NCBI GenBank assembly: GCA_030685235.1
Contig: MU839154.1
Coordinates: 163,751-227,750, forward strand
Direction of reading: 5' to 3'
Source of the DNA: Copromyces sp. CBS 386.78
Taxonomy: Eukaryota > Ascomycota > Sordariomycetes > Sordariales > Sordariaceae
DNA: 64,000 nucleotides
This document shows, in pieces, positions 44,009-55,100 of this stretch. Both the position numbers and the translations under genes were made by a program. How positions within the stretch are numbered: position 1 is the first letter of the stretch; each line of letters starts with the position of its first letter. The notes under the pieces were generated by a model. It did no database searches. It had not been told where the DNA came from and saw only the letters and a program-made list of their open reading frames with translations.

Positions 44009-46973
44009 ATATGTATCTGGGTAAGGCGTGGTGTCAGAATCAGTATTCGTAGAATATACCGAAGAAAAGGACTGGTGCGGTTATGTGGAGATCACAACCA
44101 CAGTCTGTGTAATGTTGATTTCAGATTATGTCAAGTTTTGGGAAATGAGAGAATCTTCGGCAATAGGCATTTTGTACCAGAAGCCCGCCTCACCTCGCAC
44201 TCGCACTGGAAATAAAACCATGGAAAGAACGAACGAACGAAGAAAAATAGGGTTTCCTGGAAGCAACTACCTTAGAATATGTGGCCTGCTGAGGATTTTA
44301 GGAGCCCCCCATGATGGTGTAGCTTGGTGTCTGATGATGATATGGGTATGTAAATAAACACTCTACGATGTCCAACTTTTTCAAGAAGTTGAAAGCTGAG
44401 GCTACTTATAAGAAAAGAGTGTCCAAAGTAAGGCTGAAGGAAAAAGATGTTGCCAAGTTCTAAGATGACTGGGCAAGGACTTGAAGGGAAGGTGTGGTTC
44501 ATTTACAAGGTACATTCTCGTCCCTGCAGTTGTACATCATCACTGTGGCTTGGCGAGCTGAATAATGTGATACGGCATGTACAGTACACTTTTGGTATCC
44601 CAGCCAAAAGACACCTTTTCTAGGGACTTAAAGTATTGAAAATTTAAACCTATCGAGTTTTCCATCTGAAAAACTTTTTAGAATTGGGTTTGCATTAAGC
44701 GTCACTCAATTATTCATAGCTGCTGACATCCCCAAGGCACAGAAGGTAACTCGAACTGCGGGGTTTGTCACCCCCTGCTGCTACAAAAAATGCCATCAAC
44801 CCCTATACGGGGCATGTAGCCTTTGGCAAATACTGTAACAGTACTACTTTTCAAATGCACAAATGCACAACGCCATGTCCGTCCTCAGCCACAAACCGCC
44901 ATCAGCTTTCCGTCAAGACGCTCATACCATGACCATCCTAAGCTCCTCAACGATTATTCAAACCATGCGAACCATCACAGCCAATATTTGAATTGAATAT
45001 CTGGGTAGGATAACTCAAGAAGGCGGCAAGGTTAGTGGTCAATCACTTGTACAACAAGTCAACAAACGCGCATGTTAACAGTACCTACAGATATGAGTGG
45101 CCATACGGATTTCATCCCGTGGCAAATGATGCATAGGTACTAGAGTTATACGTGCCTGCTTTGGAGCATATGAGAGCTCAACAACAACACAGAAAATTCT
45201 CCAGTGGAACATGATCGATTGAGGCGAGTGTCATTGCTGAAGTCCACCGGGGTCCCAAGTCACGATCCATCCTCCTGCGATGTGTCGAGTGGGTAGTCTC
45301 ATCTGTCGATAGACGGCCACATAACTTCGGCAGAGCCTTGTCAGTTCTCACACGTCAACGGCCTGACGCAAGCAGAAGCAAACTTCAAACCGGCGTGAGG
45401 CTTAAGAGATAGCCACGAAGCTTCACTGGTTTAAGCCTCCGGATACCTGTATCCGACCTTACCGTTACGAGGGCCCGGTATGCAACAACGCATGCGCCCA
45501 CCCGATCCCCTTCGAAACGCAGGGGAAAACTGTTAGTCGAGCAAAACCTGTTCATTTTGGTATTCTGTCTCTCAGGTGGCCTACACATTACATTGTCCAA
45601 TCATTCGCCAAGTCGGACATCCGCCTTGTGTGCCAACGAAGACTTAAAAGAAGCCCTCTTGGTCCACGTCACAAGGGCTTGGAAAATCCGACAAACTACA
45701 CTTCATCTAAACTTGGACGTTCGGTATTCCATATAGCCACGCCTCTACATAAGGGAGTCGAAAACGCCAGATTCAAAGCCATGTGTCTCCCGGATGGCCT
45801 CACCGCCGGAGAAGAACCGGAACCGAACGATGCTCTAGCCAGCGAGTCAACAAAATCTCCCCCCAAAGAAAAGTCTTCAAACTCAGACAGACGCCCTTGC
45901 CTTTGCGCTGGAAAGAGACGCGAATTATCTTGTCCAGTCACCGCCGTAGCTCCTCCTAATGTAGTCATACACAGTAGCTGAACACTGGTCACCCGGCACC
46001 AGCGGCAGGGATATCATTTTCAACAATTCCTGTAGTAATAAAGATAGATCAACGGTCTTGGTTCCGGCCACAAGCATTTATTCTAGGCCAATATACAGAT
46101 GTAAACCTAGGAATTAGCGGAATTGATGGAACTGATACCATTACCCGCTGCCGCCTTGACCGGCGAAGATGTTTCACTCTCTTCCACAGCCTTACCGTCG
46201 ATCTACGTAGCCACGTCACACAATCCCGCCCTGCAGAATCTACGGGCCGTGTCCGCTTGCGGGCGGAACAGGACGAGCCATGATGTGCATCGATCATCCA
46301 GCCTCAAGTGCGGGAGATACAAGTTGTCATACGGGTAAGATGCCAGCCCTGCTATGACATCTTTAATATATATAGTGCGTGTAGGGGTGGCAGATCTGTC
46401 TGGCGAACAGACCTAGGTGCGTTCCAACATTTCGTGTTGTAGCGACGTGGGCATTGTACACCCACCCTACTACGTGAAGGAGTTTGCATATTTTTGCTCA
46501 CCGAACGGGAGCCTTCTTCTTGATGTAACATATCCCTGGGTAAGGCTGAGTTGCCGTTCCGTCCAGTCGGGTGTATAAATGAGGCCAGGGCGTCAAGACG
46601 TCTTATGAGAGTCTCTTATACCCTTTCAACCAAATGCAAGGAGACTCAAGCATTGTGTGTTCCACCGGATAGGCTGTGCCGTTTTTTCAAAGGCCGTAAT
46701 CAAAGCATTCAACTCATTCAAAATAGAATAAATATGCAAGACGAGGCTGTCAATGATGCGTTGCCCGCTATCTTATAGATCGACTCTGGAAATAAAGGTC
46801 GGGGACAATGGGGCAGTACCGAAAAAGTCAGTCGTGGTATTCATGTGTTTGGCTATGAACGTAGACGATTTATCAATACAGACTTATATGTACCTATTAA
46901 TGAGTGTGACTTACATCTCCCCTTAAACCTCCCAAAATCCTCCCGAAACTCATCCCAGACACTCCGCCTAAAA
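44009..46973. other. Intergenic region, no supported gene
   Basis: 44017-44221 may hold a first intron and short exon of the DUF6590 gene. Beyond that, about 2.7 kb carry only short frames without motifs; the most protein-like (45696-45992, minus) lacks an ATG at its start. Some stretches (44600-45100) are moderately AT-rich. Confidence 0.45.
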
Positions 46974-49327
46974 CTACTCTCTGTACTCAGGAGGCGGCTC
47001 ATGATGTCCCTGCACCTCATCAAGCCCATAACCACTTTCACGCCCATTAGGCCCGAGAACTGGATGTCCTGCAAGTTCAGCCGGGTGCGATTGCCGTTGC
47101 TGTCGGTCTCCGTTGTGAGAAGAGGAACTCCCTGCTGCACCTGACTCACCACCCGCATTTTGCAAAGCTTCTTCTTCCTTTCCACCTTTGGAATCAACGG
47201 GCCCATGTCCGTCTTTAGAGTCAACACCTTTGAGGTCAACAGCACCACCCCACAGATTTCCGTCTCTCGTACTGGGGGGAAGCATCGTCCTAGGGGATGC
47301 GATGGGCGGCGGGGACGCATATCCGGCGGCCGCGGCTGACCTGGAGCTGACGCGGGGTGGGATATGGACTGAAAGGGGGACACCAGAAACAGGATCATTG
47401 TTCATACCGCTGTTGTGCCAGTGTGTGCCAACATTATGGAAGCCGAAGGACTGCTGGGGCTGCTGGAAATCCTGGGCTTGTTGGGAAGCATATGGACTGT
47501 TTCGGGTTCTGGCGGCGGCCATGCGGTCCACTGTTGTTGTTGTTGTTGTTGTTGTTGTTTTGAACGTGTTGAGTTCCTGCGGAGGCACTTGAAACAATTG
47601 TTCATCTGAGCCGTGGGGGCCGTCCCAGATACCTGGGTAATTGTTGTTGTCAGCTTGCTGCGTAGCTGCTCTCAACCGCGCCTTCTTCTGCCTTCTCTTC
47701 CGAAGCAAGAGCCAGATGATGGTTGAGAAGGCCGCGCTGACTGTTACGCTAGCACCAAGGGCAATGCCAAGGTAAGCACCGAGAGAAAGAGATTTAGGGC
47801 TGTCGACGGAGTAGTGGCGAGAGAAGACCATGTTGTTGACGGCTGACGTAGGTACTGTCTCGTTCTCAACATTAGTTGGCAGGACACCATCATTACTCTT
47901 GCTGGCACCAGTGGTAGTCGCAATATTTGCAGCCGCGACTCTGGTTAGGGGCGGAATGCTGGCTGTGCTACCGAGAGGACTCCAGCAAGGCGTCTGGCCA
48001 CCGATGGCGGACGTGAAAAAATAGTATCCCCTGTTCATCATGTTAGAACCTCGAAGAAAAAGGACAGCGGGACGAGGGATACGTACGCAGGGCAGCAGCC
48101 ACCCGAAACAGAATAGTAGTCGTCGGGACAGTGTTTGAGCTTCGCCTTATGGCCATGAGCGGGTTGAGGATAGTCATCGCCACGCTTGTGTTCTATCTCA
48201 ATTTCGGGCTCTATCTCAACGTTGACCGTGACAGGAGATGCGTCTTGTGCAGAATTCGCAGATACTGGCCACGGGCAACACTGAGGCCGGTCGTCGTTAC
48301 AGCCTTGGAAACCGGCATAGTACTTTGTGTAACCCCCGCTCGCGCTCACGAGAGTGAAATCCGTCGATGTACACTCGCCGGAAAGCAGAGATCCCGATCC
48401 TTTATAGATCGGGTCATTGACTCGAGTAACGGATGGGTGATCATCACCACTGATTGCATATACAACATCAGGCGTACTGTTTCCACACGATGTTAGTACC
48501 TCTCCTGTTTAAGTTGGATGGCTCAGGGGCTCTCTTGAACTTACGTGAAGCTTAAGTTGGCGGTCCGTCTAAAAAGCTGGTTAGCACAACGGTAAGGACC
48601 TACAACATTAGAAAAAGCAAATGGAGAACGGAAGAGGAGAGTAGAATGAAAGGTGAAAAGACGAAGAAAACACCAAAGCGAAACAGAGAAATATTGGAGA
48701 GAACCTACGGCTGTGTCATCTCAGCCATTATGGACGGAGGGGGGTTATCTCCACACCAGTTATGATACCAATTCAGTTGCCAATCTGGACGAGTGATGTT
48801 AGCTGGTGTCTCGCGGCCAATTTGTGATAAAAGACTACTCACTTTCGCCGCTATATCCATCGTTCCAACACTTGGGGTCGTCATTCTCGGCGTGAGACAT
48901 GCAGTTGAAGAACTTCTTTGCATGATCGCAGAAGCAACCCCAGTCCCCCGTCATTCTCCCGCTGTAAACGGCGTTTCCATTTTGGCAACTATCATCCCCA
49001 CGCATGTAGGGGCCAGCGCAGGAATAAAACTGGTCAGCCTAGAGGGAGTTAGAGATTTGTCCAGCAGTACCGAGAGAGACATCAACATACATGGCAAGGC
49101 CTAGATACTGCACCCCAGCCTGCTCCAAAGTCTTGTCCTGGCCAACGATCAGGAGGGAAATTTTCTGGCCAGAAGTCTGCTGGCCAAAAGTCTGTTTGAC
49201 GAGGCTTCAGAGCGGCATCATGACGGTTGCCCGGCAAGGTTGACGTTGCCGTTTCCGTTGACGGTGCCGGTGCCGGTGGTATAGGGGAAGCGGCGGGCAG
49301 CAACGCGAGAGTAGGTGTCAATAACAT
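46974..49327 (-). CDS. Single-pass cell-surface protein: signal peptide, Cys-rich ectodomain, TM helix, Gln/Thr-rich cytosolic tail
   Basis: Six minus-strand exons: 49327-49091, 49038-48843, 48784-48709, 48568-48545 (24 nt), 48476-48087 and 48030-46974; 659 aa, all phases consistent. Each intron has GT/AG ends and four show clear CTAAC or CTGAC-type branch sites. The N-terminus LLTPTLALLPAA looks like a signal peptide. An aromatic block repeats DFWP (QTDFWPADFWPENFPPDRWP). The ectodomain has many cysteines (FYSCAGPYM, WGCFCDHAKKFFNC, PQCCPWP, SVSGGCCPA). One membrane helix follows at about residues 350-375 (LGAYLGIALGASVTVSAAFSTIIWLLLRKRRQKK), ending in a basic stop-transfer cluster, so the tail is cytosolic. 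The tail contains nine threonines in a row, Gln-rich stretches and PPPEYRE at the end, a possible WW-binding PPxY site. A wall-sensor or adhesion role is an inference from architecture; I do not recognise the family. Confidence 0.85.
47532..47560. repeat. Trinucleotide microsatellite (TGT/ACA)n
   Basis: Nine uninterrupted triplets code for the poly-threonine run in the cytosolic tail of the surface protein. Such repeats vary in length between strains without changing frame. Confidence 0.85.
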
Positions 49328-49332
49328 GGCAT
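49318..49332 (-). promoter_or_regulatory. Four-codon upstream ORF overlapping the start of the surface-protein gene
   Basis: On the minus strand ATG-CCA-TGT-TAT-TGA begins five bases before the main ATG at 49327 and overlaps it in another frame. If the transcript includes it, ribosomes must leak past or reinitiate, which would lower expression. It may also be irrelevant if transcription starts between the two ATGs, which is unlikely given the 5-base gap. Confidence 0.5.
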
Positions 49333-50840
49333 GAGCGATGGAGGCGTCGATGAGGGGTTGAAATGGCGATGTATGGGGCGTGGTCGAAGTTGTTTTAGAG
49401 CGTTGCCCGGGGGAAGTTGTTCGAGAGAGCCAGGAAGTCTCTCAATCTCGTGAAGAACGGACCTTGTTAAGTTTTGATAAGGGGGTACCCGAACTCCTCG
49501 AAACTCAAGTGGTGTGCTTGAGGCAATCTTGACATCGGATGTCAAGCACATCAAATCAGGCACTCGAGAGGCAATGCAATGCTGTCGTTAGAGTTGGTAC
49601 GTCACAGTAGGCTTGAGACGTACATTAAGACAACCGAAGGAAGGGGTTGCTGCAGAGATTACTCGATCTATCCCAAGCATGATATGAGAGGCTGAATCGT
49701 TCAAGGCCATACTTGAGGGGGTTGAAGGCCGAGAATCTGCGCATCCATTACCCACCTCATTTCTGCGAATCTCGTGAGGCTCCTTCTCATGGCTCTGAGC
49801 TGGTGACTTCTTTGCTATTGATGAGCACCAAACAGTTATTGGGGTGAGATCAAATTTACAAGGTAAACTTGAGAGTTCAAGTCTCACGTTTCATGGGCTG
49901 TGTTCACTGGGGAGTTTCGACCGCATGATGGGTGGGTAGACTTGCTGTCCGAGTGACGTCCATCATGGCAATAGTTCTGCAGGACGGTCTGTCGATGTCC
50001 AGCCCTATCGCATAGGTAGACAGAACAGTATCGCGAAACGCATATGTATGCAGGAATTCTGTTGCTTGTAGCTTTAGCTCACCCCAGGTGAAGAACCGAG
50101 GGATTCACAATGTCGCAGGGTTCAGATTCGAGGGGATTCCCGAAGTCTGCGATGCTGACCAATCTCAAAAGCAGCAGCTCACTCGATAGGTTGTCCCGTC
50201 CATAGGTAGCTCGAAAGTGATCATTAGGTCGTTGCGAATAATAGGGATAGAATTTGCGAGAGATGTTGTGTGGGGGAAATGCCCTGAGGTTGTGCAGAGG
50301 GAAAGAGAGAGTCGAGTGTACTCCCCTCATGACCACCCGCAATTCATCCAGAAAATCGGCTTCTCCATCTTCTCCACGCAGACCGCAATGGCGGCCCGGG
50401 GATAGACCATGTGGGACTCCGCCTTGGAACGGCGTGAGCGGCCAATTCGCGAATGAGGGGACTTCCTCGGCGCGCCTGACACGGCGAACCGGCTCTTGTC
50501 CGGGTTACTGGCGTCACGGTTAAATGGGGATAAATAGGGAAAAAGTAACCCTCCACATGGTCTTGTCATTCGGCTTCATGGCCCGTCCGATCCAAGGAAC
50601 CTAATGGTGGTGATGGGGGAGAGGAGTGCACTATCCAAATACCTCAAGATATAATAACACAGGTCTTGTTCCTGCAGATTTTTCTCCTTTCATCTTCTCA
50701 TTGGATTCAATCTTGAGTCTCGACTCCATTACCCCCCAGCCGTTCTTCCCCGCATTCTCTTACCCCGCATACAACAGTTACCTACTACCCCAACTTTCTC
50801 CCCCGCTACCCCACCCTCTCTTACACGGCCGACCGTCAAC
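49333..50840. other. Divergent intergenic and promoter region
   Basis: The region separates the surface-protein gene (minus) from the GH43 gene (plus) and contains both promoters. No coding region is supported. Two GGNTAAA motifs at 50518-50534 are listed separately. 50690-50840 is a C/T-rich leader typical of this genome. Confidence 0.5.
50518..50534 (+). promoter_or_regulatory. Paired GGNTAAA motifs, candidate XLR-1/XlnR sites
   Basis: GGTTAAA (50518-50524) and GGATAAA (50528-50534) stand three bases apart on the coding strand, about 310-320 bases before the GH43 start. GGNTAAA is the reported binding consensus of the xylanase regulator XLR-1/XlnR in Neurospora. The pairing and position suggest xylose or xylan induction; binding is not shown. 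Confidence 0.45.
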
Positions 50841-51842
50841 ATGGCGCCCCTCATCACAAACATCTACACCGCCGACCCCTCCGCCCACGTCTTCAACGGG
50901 CGCGTGTACATCTACCCCTCGCACGACCGCGAGACCGACATCCAGTTCAACGACAATGGCGACCAATACGACATGGCCGACTACCACGTCTTCTCCACCT
51001 CGTCGCTCGACCCCCAAGGTCCCGTGACCGACCACGGCGTCGTCCTCAAGACCGAAGACATCCCCTGGGTCTCCAAACAACTCTGGGCTCCCGACGCCGC
51101 CTACAAGGACGGCAAGTACTACCTCTACTTCCCCGCCCGCGACAAGGAGGGCATCTTCCGCATCGGCGTTGCCGTAGGCGACAAGCCCGAGGGCCCGTTT
51201 ACTCCCCAGCCGGAGCCCATCAAGGGGTCGTATTCCATCGACCCTGCCACGTTTGTGGACGAGGATGGCGAGGCCTACCTGTACTTTGGTGGACTGTGGG
51301 GTGGTCAGCTGCAGTGTTACCAGAAGGGACACAACCAATACGATGCCTCGTGGCAGGGGCCCAAGGAGCCCACGGGCAAGGGCGTCAAGTCGCTCGGCGC
51401 CCGCGTCGGAAGACTGACGCAGGATATGCTGGAGTTCGCGGAGGAGGGTGTGCGCGATGTGGTTATCCTGGCTCCTGAAACCGGCGAGCCGTTGGAGGCG
51501 GACGATCATGAGAGGCGCTTCTTCGAGGCGGCGTGGATGCACAAGCGGAACGGCAAGTATTACTTTTCGTACTCGACGGGCGATACGCATTTCCTTTGCT
51601 ATGCTGTGGGCGACTCGCCCTATGGACCGTTTACCTACGGTGGAAGGATCTTGGAGCCGGTGCTGGGGTGGACGACGCATCATTCTATTGTGGAGTTCCC
51701 CGAGAAGAGCGATCGGTGGTGGTTGTTCCATCATGATTGCGAGCTGAGCAAGGGGGTGGATCATCTGAGGAGTGTCAAGGTTAAGGAGATCTTCTTTGAT
51801 GAGGAGGGTAAGATTCATGGGGAGAAGCCTGCTTCCAAGTAA
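50841..51842 (+). CDS. gh43-2: Glycoside hydrolase family 43, intracellular beta-xylosidase/alpha-L-arabinofuranosidase
   Basis: Single exon, 333 aa, ATG in perfect context (GTCAACATGGCG). The whole length is a GH43 five-bladed propeller: catalytic-base Asp12 in YTADPSAHVF, pKa-modulating Asp134 in YSIDPATFVD, and general-acid Glu229 in RRFFEAAWM. HHSIVEFP near residue 280 supplies the family histidine region. There is no signal peptide and no carbohydrate-binding module, so the enzyme should act inside the cell on xylo-oligosaccharides or arabinosyl side chains taken up by transporters. GH43 enzymes of this type release xylose or arabinose; substrate cannot be fixed from sequence alone. The symbol is given because an intracellular GH43 near rrg-1 matches what I remember of N. 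crassa gh43-2. The third positions are strongly C/G-biased, suggesting high expression when induced. Confidence 0.93.
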   Translation: MAPLITNIYTADPSAHVFNGRVYIYPSHDRETDIQFNDNGDQYDMADYHVFSTSSLDPQGPVTDHGVVLKTEDIPWVSKQLWAPDAAYKDGKYYLYFPARDKEGIFRIGVAVGDKPEGPFTPQPEPIKGSYSIDPATFVDEDGEAYLYFGGLWGGQLQCYQKGHNQYDASWQGPKEPTGKGVKSLGARVGRLTQDMLEFAEEGVRDVVILAPETGEPLEADDHERRFFEAAWMHKRNGKYYFSYSTGDTHFLCYAVGDSPYGPFTYGGRILEPVLGWTTHHSIVEFPEKSDRWWLFHHDCELSKGVDHLRSVKVKEIFFDEEGKIHGEKPASK

Positions 51843-52189
51843 AATGGTGGTGGGGATGGGAGAGTGAGTGTACACATTGAATATTGTTACTTATCTCGGA
51901 TTTTCTTGCTACTACATAGGTAGTTCTTAAGCCATACCCACAAACGTCATATTGAAGCAATAAAAACTTGTAGCGTTTGAATAAGCCATTTGACGTTGCA
52001 ATGTAAACTTTTCGTTTTTGTCTTCGTACGATATATCAGAGAACATGAGCAATCAATATGTGCCGTGTCATTTGTCATTCAACAATCGTTATATATACGC
52101 AACCAAGTTTGTAAACGTCCAAAAAAGTAAAATCATCGTCACATATTCATTCCCTTCTCTTTCCAAAAAAAAACCAAGCCGCATCCACA
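51843..52189. other. Short convergent intergenic region
   Basis: The 347 bases contain the 3' UTRs of the GH43 and lipase genes. They are AT-rich relative to the flanks with an AATAAA-like element (CAATAAAAAC at about 51958), a plausible poly(A) signal for the GH43 mRNA. Confidence 0.5.
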
Positions 52190-55100
52190 TCAAGCAGCAT
52201 CCATAACCCCCGCCCTCAGCTTATTCAACGCATCCTCGTATTTCCCCGGGCTATGATCCGTCAACATGCTCGTCCCAAACCTGACCTCCCGAAACCGATG
52301 TTCCACATCCCTTATATACTTGAGCACGATCCTCTGCGCCGGCCTGCCCAAGTGCCCTTCCTCCCCATTCAGCAAAAACGCATCCCTTCTCAGCACTCTG
52401 GTACTCTCTACCACAAACACCTCCCCCGGAGGCAAAAGCTTGTGGCTCATCATGGAAGCTCGCAAGACTTTCAAGGCGGCGTAGGCCCATTGGTCGTCGT
52501 CTGAGAAGTCGCCGGGTCCTCCTCTTTCACCACTGGTACCTGGAACAGAGGAGGAGGAGGATGGATCACTTGGACCGGGCCCTGCGGTCCCAGGATAAGA
52601 AGTCTGATTCCCACCATACCACTTGTCCGCAATCCCCGTCTGGAAAGCCTCCCAGATCCTTTGGCGCACTTCCACCTTGGCTTCATTATTATCCGTCTTG
52701 AACGCCAGCGCTACGGCCTGGAAATCATGCAGCACCCCCAAGCTGAGGTAGGGGACCATGTCGTTTCCGTTGACAATACTGGTGATCAATCCCCTTGTGG
52801 CCTTGCACAGCGACGCCGACATGGTACTAGGCGGGCCGTACGCGTAGACGTGCACGGGGCGACCCGAGGGAAGACAGACGTGGCGGGGAGGTTGAGTAGC
52901 TGCGAGGCCGGTGAAAAGGGAGTCGCCCAAGAGGTGAGTGTGCGAATCAGCGGACGTGACAAAGCTGGTGCTATTGCAGCCGGGCGCGGGTTCAGAGAGC
53001 ATGACGCCCAACAAAGCCGTGACGCCGCCGCCGAGGGAGTGGCCCGTGAGCACGAGGCCGTAGTCGGGAAACTCCTCTAGGGCTTGTTTGAGGGTGTAGA
53101 GGACGCGGCCGTCGCCGCCGTAGAGCAGGCGTTTGGCGGAGGCATGGATGCCCTTGTGCACCTTGTAGGCTTTACCACGCCAGACGAGGTCATCGTAGTC
53201 GCACGTCATGTCGGCCAGGACGTCTTCAAACCCAAGCGTGCCGCGGCAGGCGAGCACGACAGCTTTGGAGTCGTGGTCGAGACTGATGTAGTGCACCAAG
53301 GGCACGCCGGTGTTGGTTGACCCGGTCCCGTCGGAGCCGCCTTGGGGGTCGACGAAGGAGGAGAGCAGGATGCTGCCGGCGTCGGATTCGGTGTGGTGCG
53401 CGAAGGAACGCAGTTCGTGGTGGGTCTCGGTGTCTAAGGCTCGCAGGATGGGCATCTCTTTGGCGATGCCGAGCATCTTGAGGAAGTTGGAGCCGTAGGA
53501 GGCGGAGGCAAAACGCATGAAGCGCGTGATGTTCCGGAGGAGATGATGTTTGGGAAATATACCTTCCACCATGCCGGCTTGGCGCAGTTCTCGCAGTGCT
53601 TCTGTGTTGCTGAAGGCGCTCTTGTGTGGATCGCGGTAGGGGATGAGGGATGATGTTGACTCGTGGGGGAGGGTGTAGATGCTCGGCGTGTACCTGGACT
53701 TCATCCGTCTCCCGTTTATTGGTGACGGAAGACCGTAGGGGTGGGAGAGGGCAGGATCGGATGATCGAGGATTGGCCAGAGAGCCGGCATCTTCGTCGTC
53801 AGTTTCAATGGCGCATGGCGAAGGAGGCCTAGAATGTCGAAAATCGTCGGTGGCAGAAATGGAGTATGATTCGGTTTGCGAATACACCGAGTCGCGGCGC
53901 CTCTCATGAACCGAAATGTAACTCGTCCGTGATGGGGGCCGTATGTATTGAGGCCTCTCAACGTTTTTCCTTCCGAGGCTACCCGAGCTGCTCTTCGGAG
54001 ACACCGTTGGTTCCTCTATCCTAGAGATCGAAGCGGAAGACGCCCGAGGCGTCGGACGGGAAGAAGCCAAAGGACGATGAGGGGCCGAAGTCCGGACAGG
54101 ACTAGGAAAAGCAGACTGGTACTTTGGTGACGGTTCAGGCTTGGTTAACCTTGTACTGCTGGAACTCTGACTTTCCTTCTTCTTCCGTGACGGGGTATCC
54201 GAAACAGAACCGTCTCTGCTAAAGAATTTTCGAAACCCACTCTTCTTCTCCACTGGTTTTCTTTTCGACTCTGCATCCTCTCTGGTTTTCGACGACAGAA
54301 AACGACTGCCAGATGTCCGCGATGCTGCCGTTTCCTGACGCTTGTTTGATGAGGAGGCCGTCGGCGGCATTCGAGGGCGCTTCTGGTTTGCCGCGTTCTC
54401 ACTCCGCTTCTTTGGCATCTGAAGCGAGGGGATGCGACTCTTGGAAGAGCTGGAGGCAGCTGACGCGGAAGAGCCAGGACGGGGAATGGCAGAATCTGGC
54501 CCGTGTTCCAGCGATATGATTGGTACCGGAGGTAAGGCGTCCACTGTTGGCAATGAGCGTTCCGACCTGGTGTCATTAGTGTCGTCTAGCTGCTCGAAAT
54601 ATCCGGTTACTTGGCTGATATCCCCGTCCTCCTTGGTGATGGAATACCTTCTCTCCTGGTTTCGATTCAGCCGGTACACAACACGACAGGCATGAGGGAT
54701 GTGGTCCGCTGGAAGCTGCGTCTGTGAGGAGACTTGGCGGGTATTCCTACTCTCCTCAATGAGTTCAACTCCTGGTGGTGGGGAGACAGGTATGCCGTGT
54801 ATCGGTCCTTGAATATCGACGGTGATTGTTTTTGTGGTGTTGATCTTGGTGGTGATGGAGACCTTGGCGTTGTCACCGAGTGACCGGATTATTTGGTTTT
54901 TGAGCCTTTCTTCTGCGTCTTCCTCGCTGTCGTGTGCGCCGCTGCTGCTACTGGGGGATAAATCCTCTGTGAACTCACCGTCGTGCACACCATAGACACT
55001 CTCCTCGTAGACGTCGACCCGCATACCATCACTAAGAACCACGACATCCCAGATGACCTCTTCGATCTGAAGCGCCCGCGTCTCCTCTTCAAGCGATCGC

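Noticed and set aside
45696..45992. Minus-strand frame of 98 codons with somewhat protein-like composition
   Set aside because: First codon is GTG; the internal ATG gives 90 residues without motif, signal peptide or conserved look.
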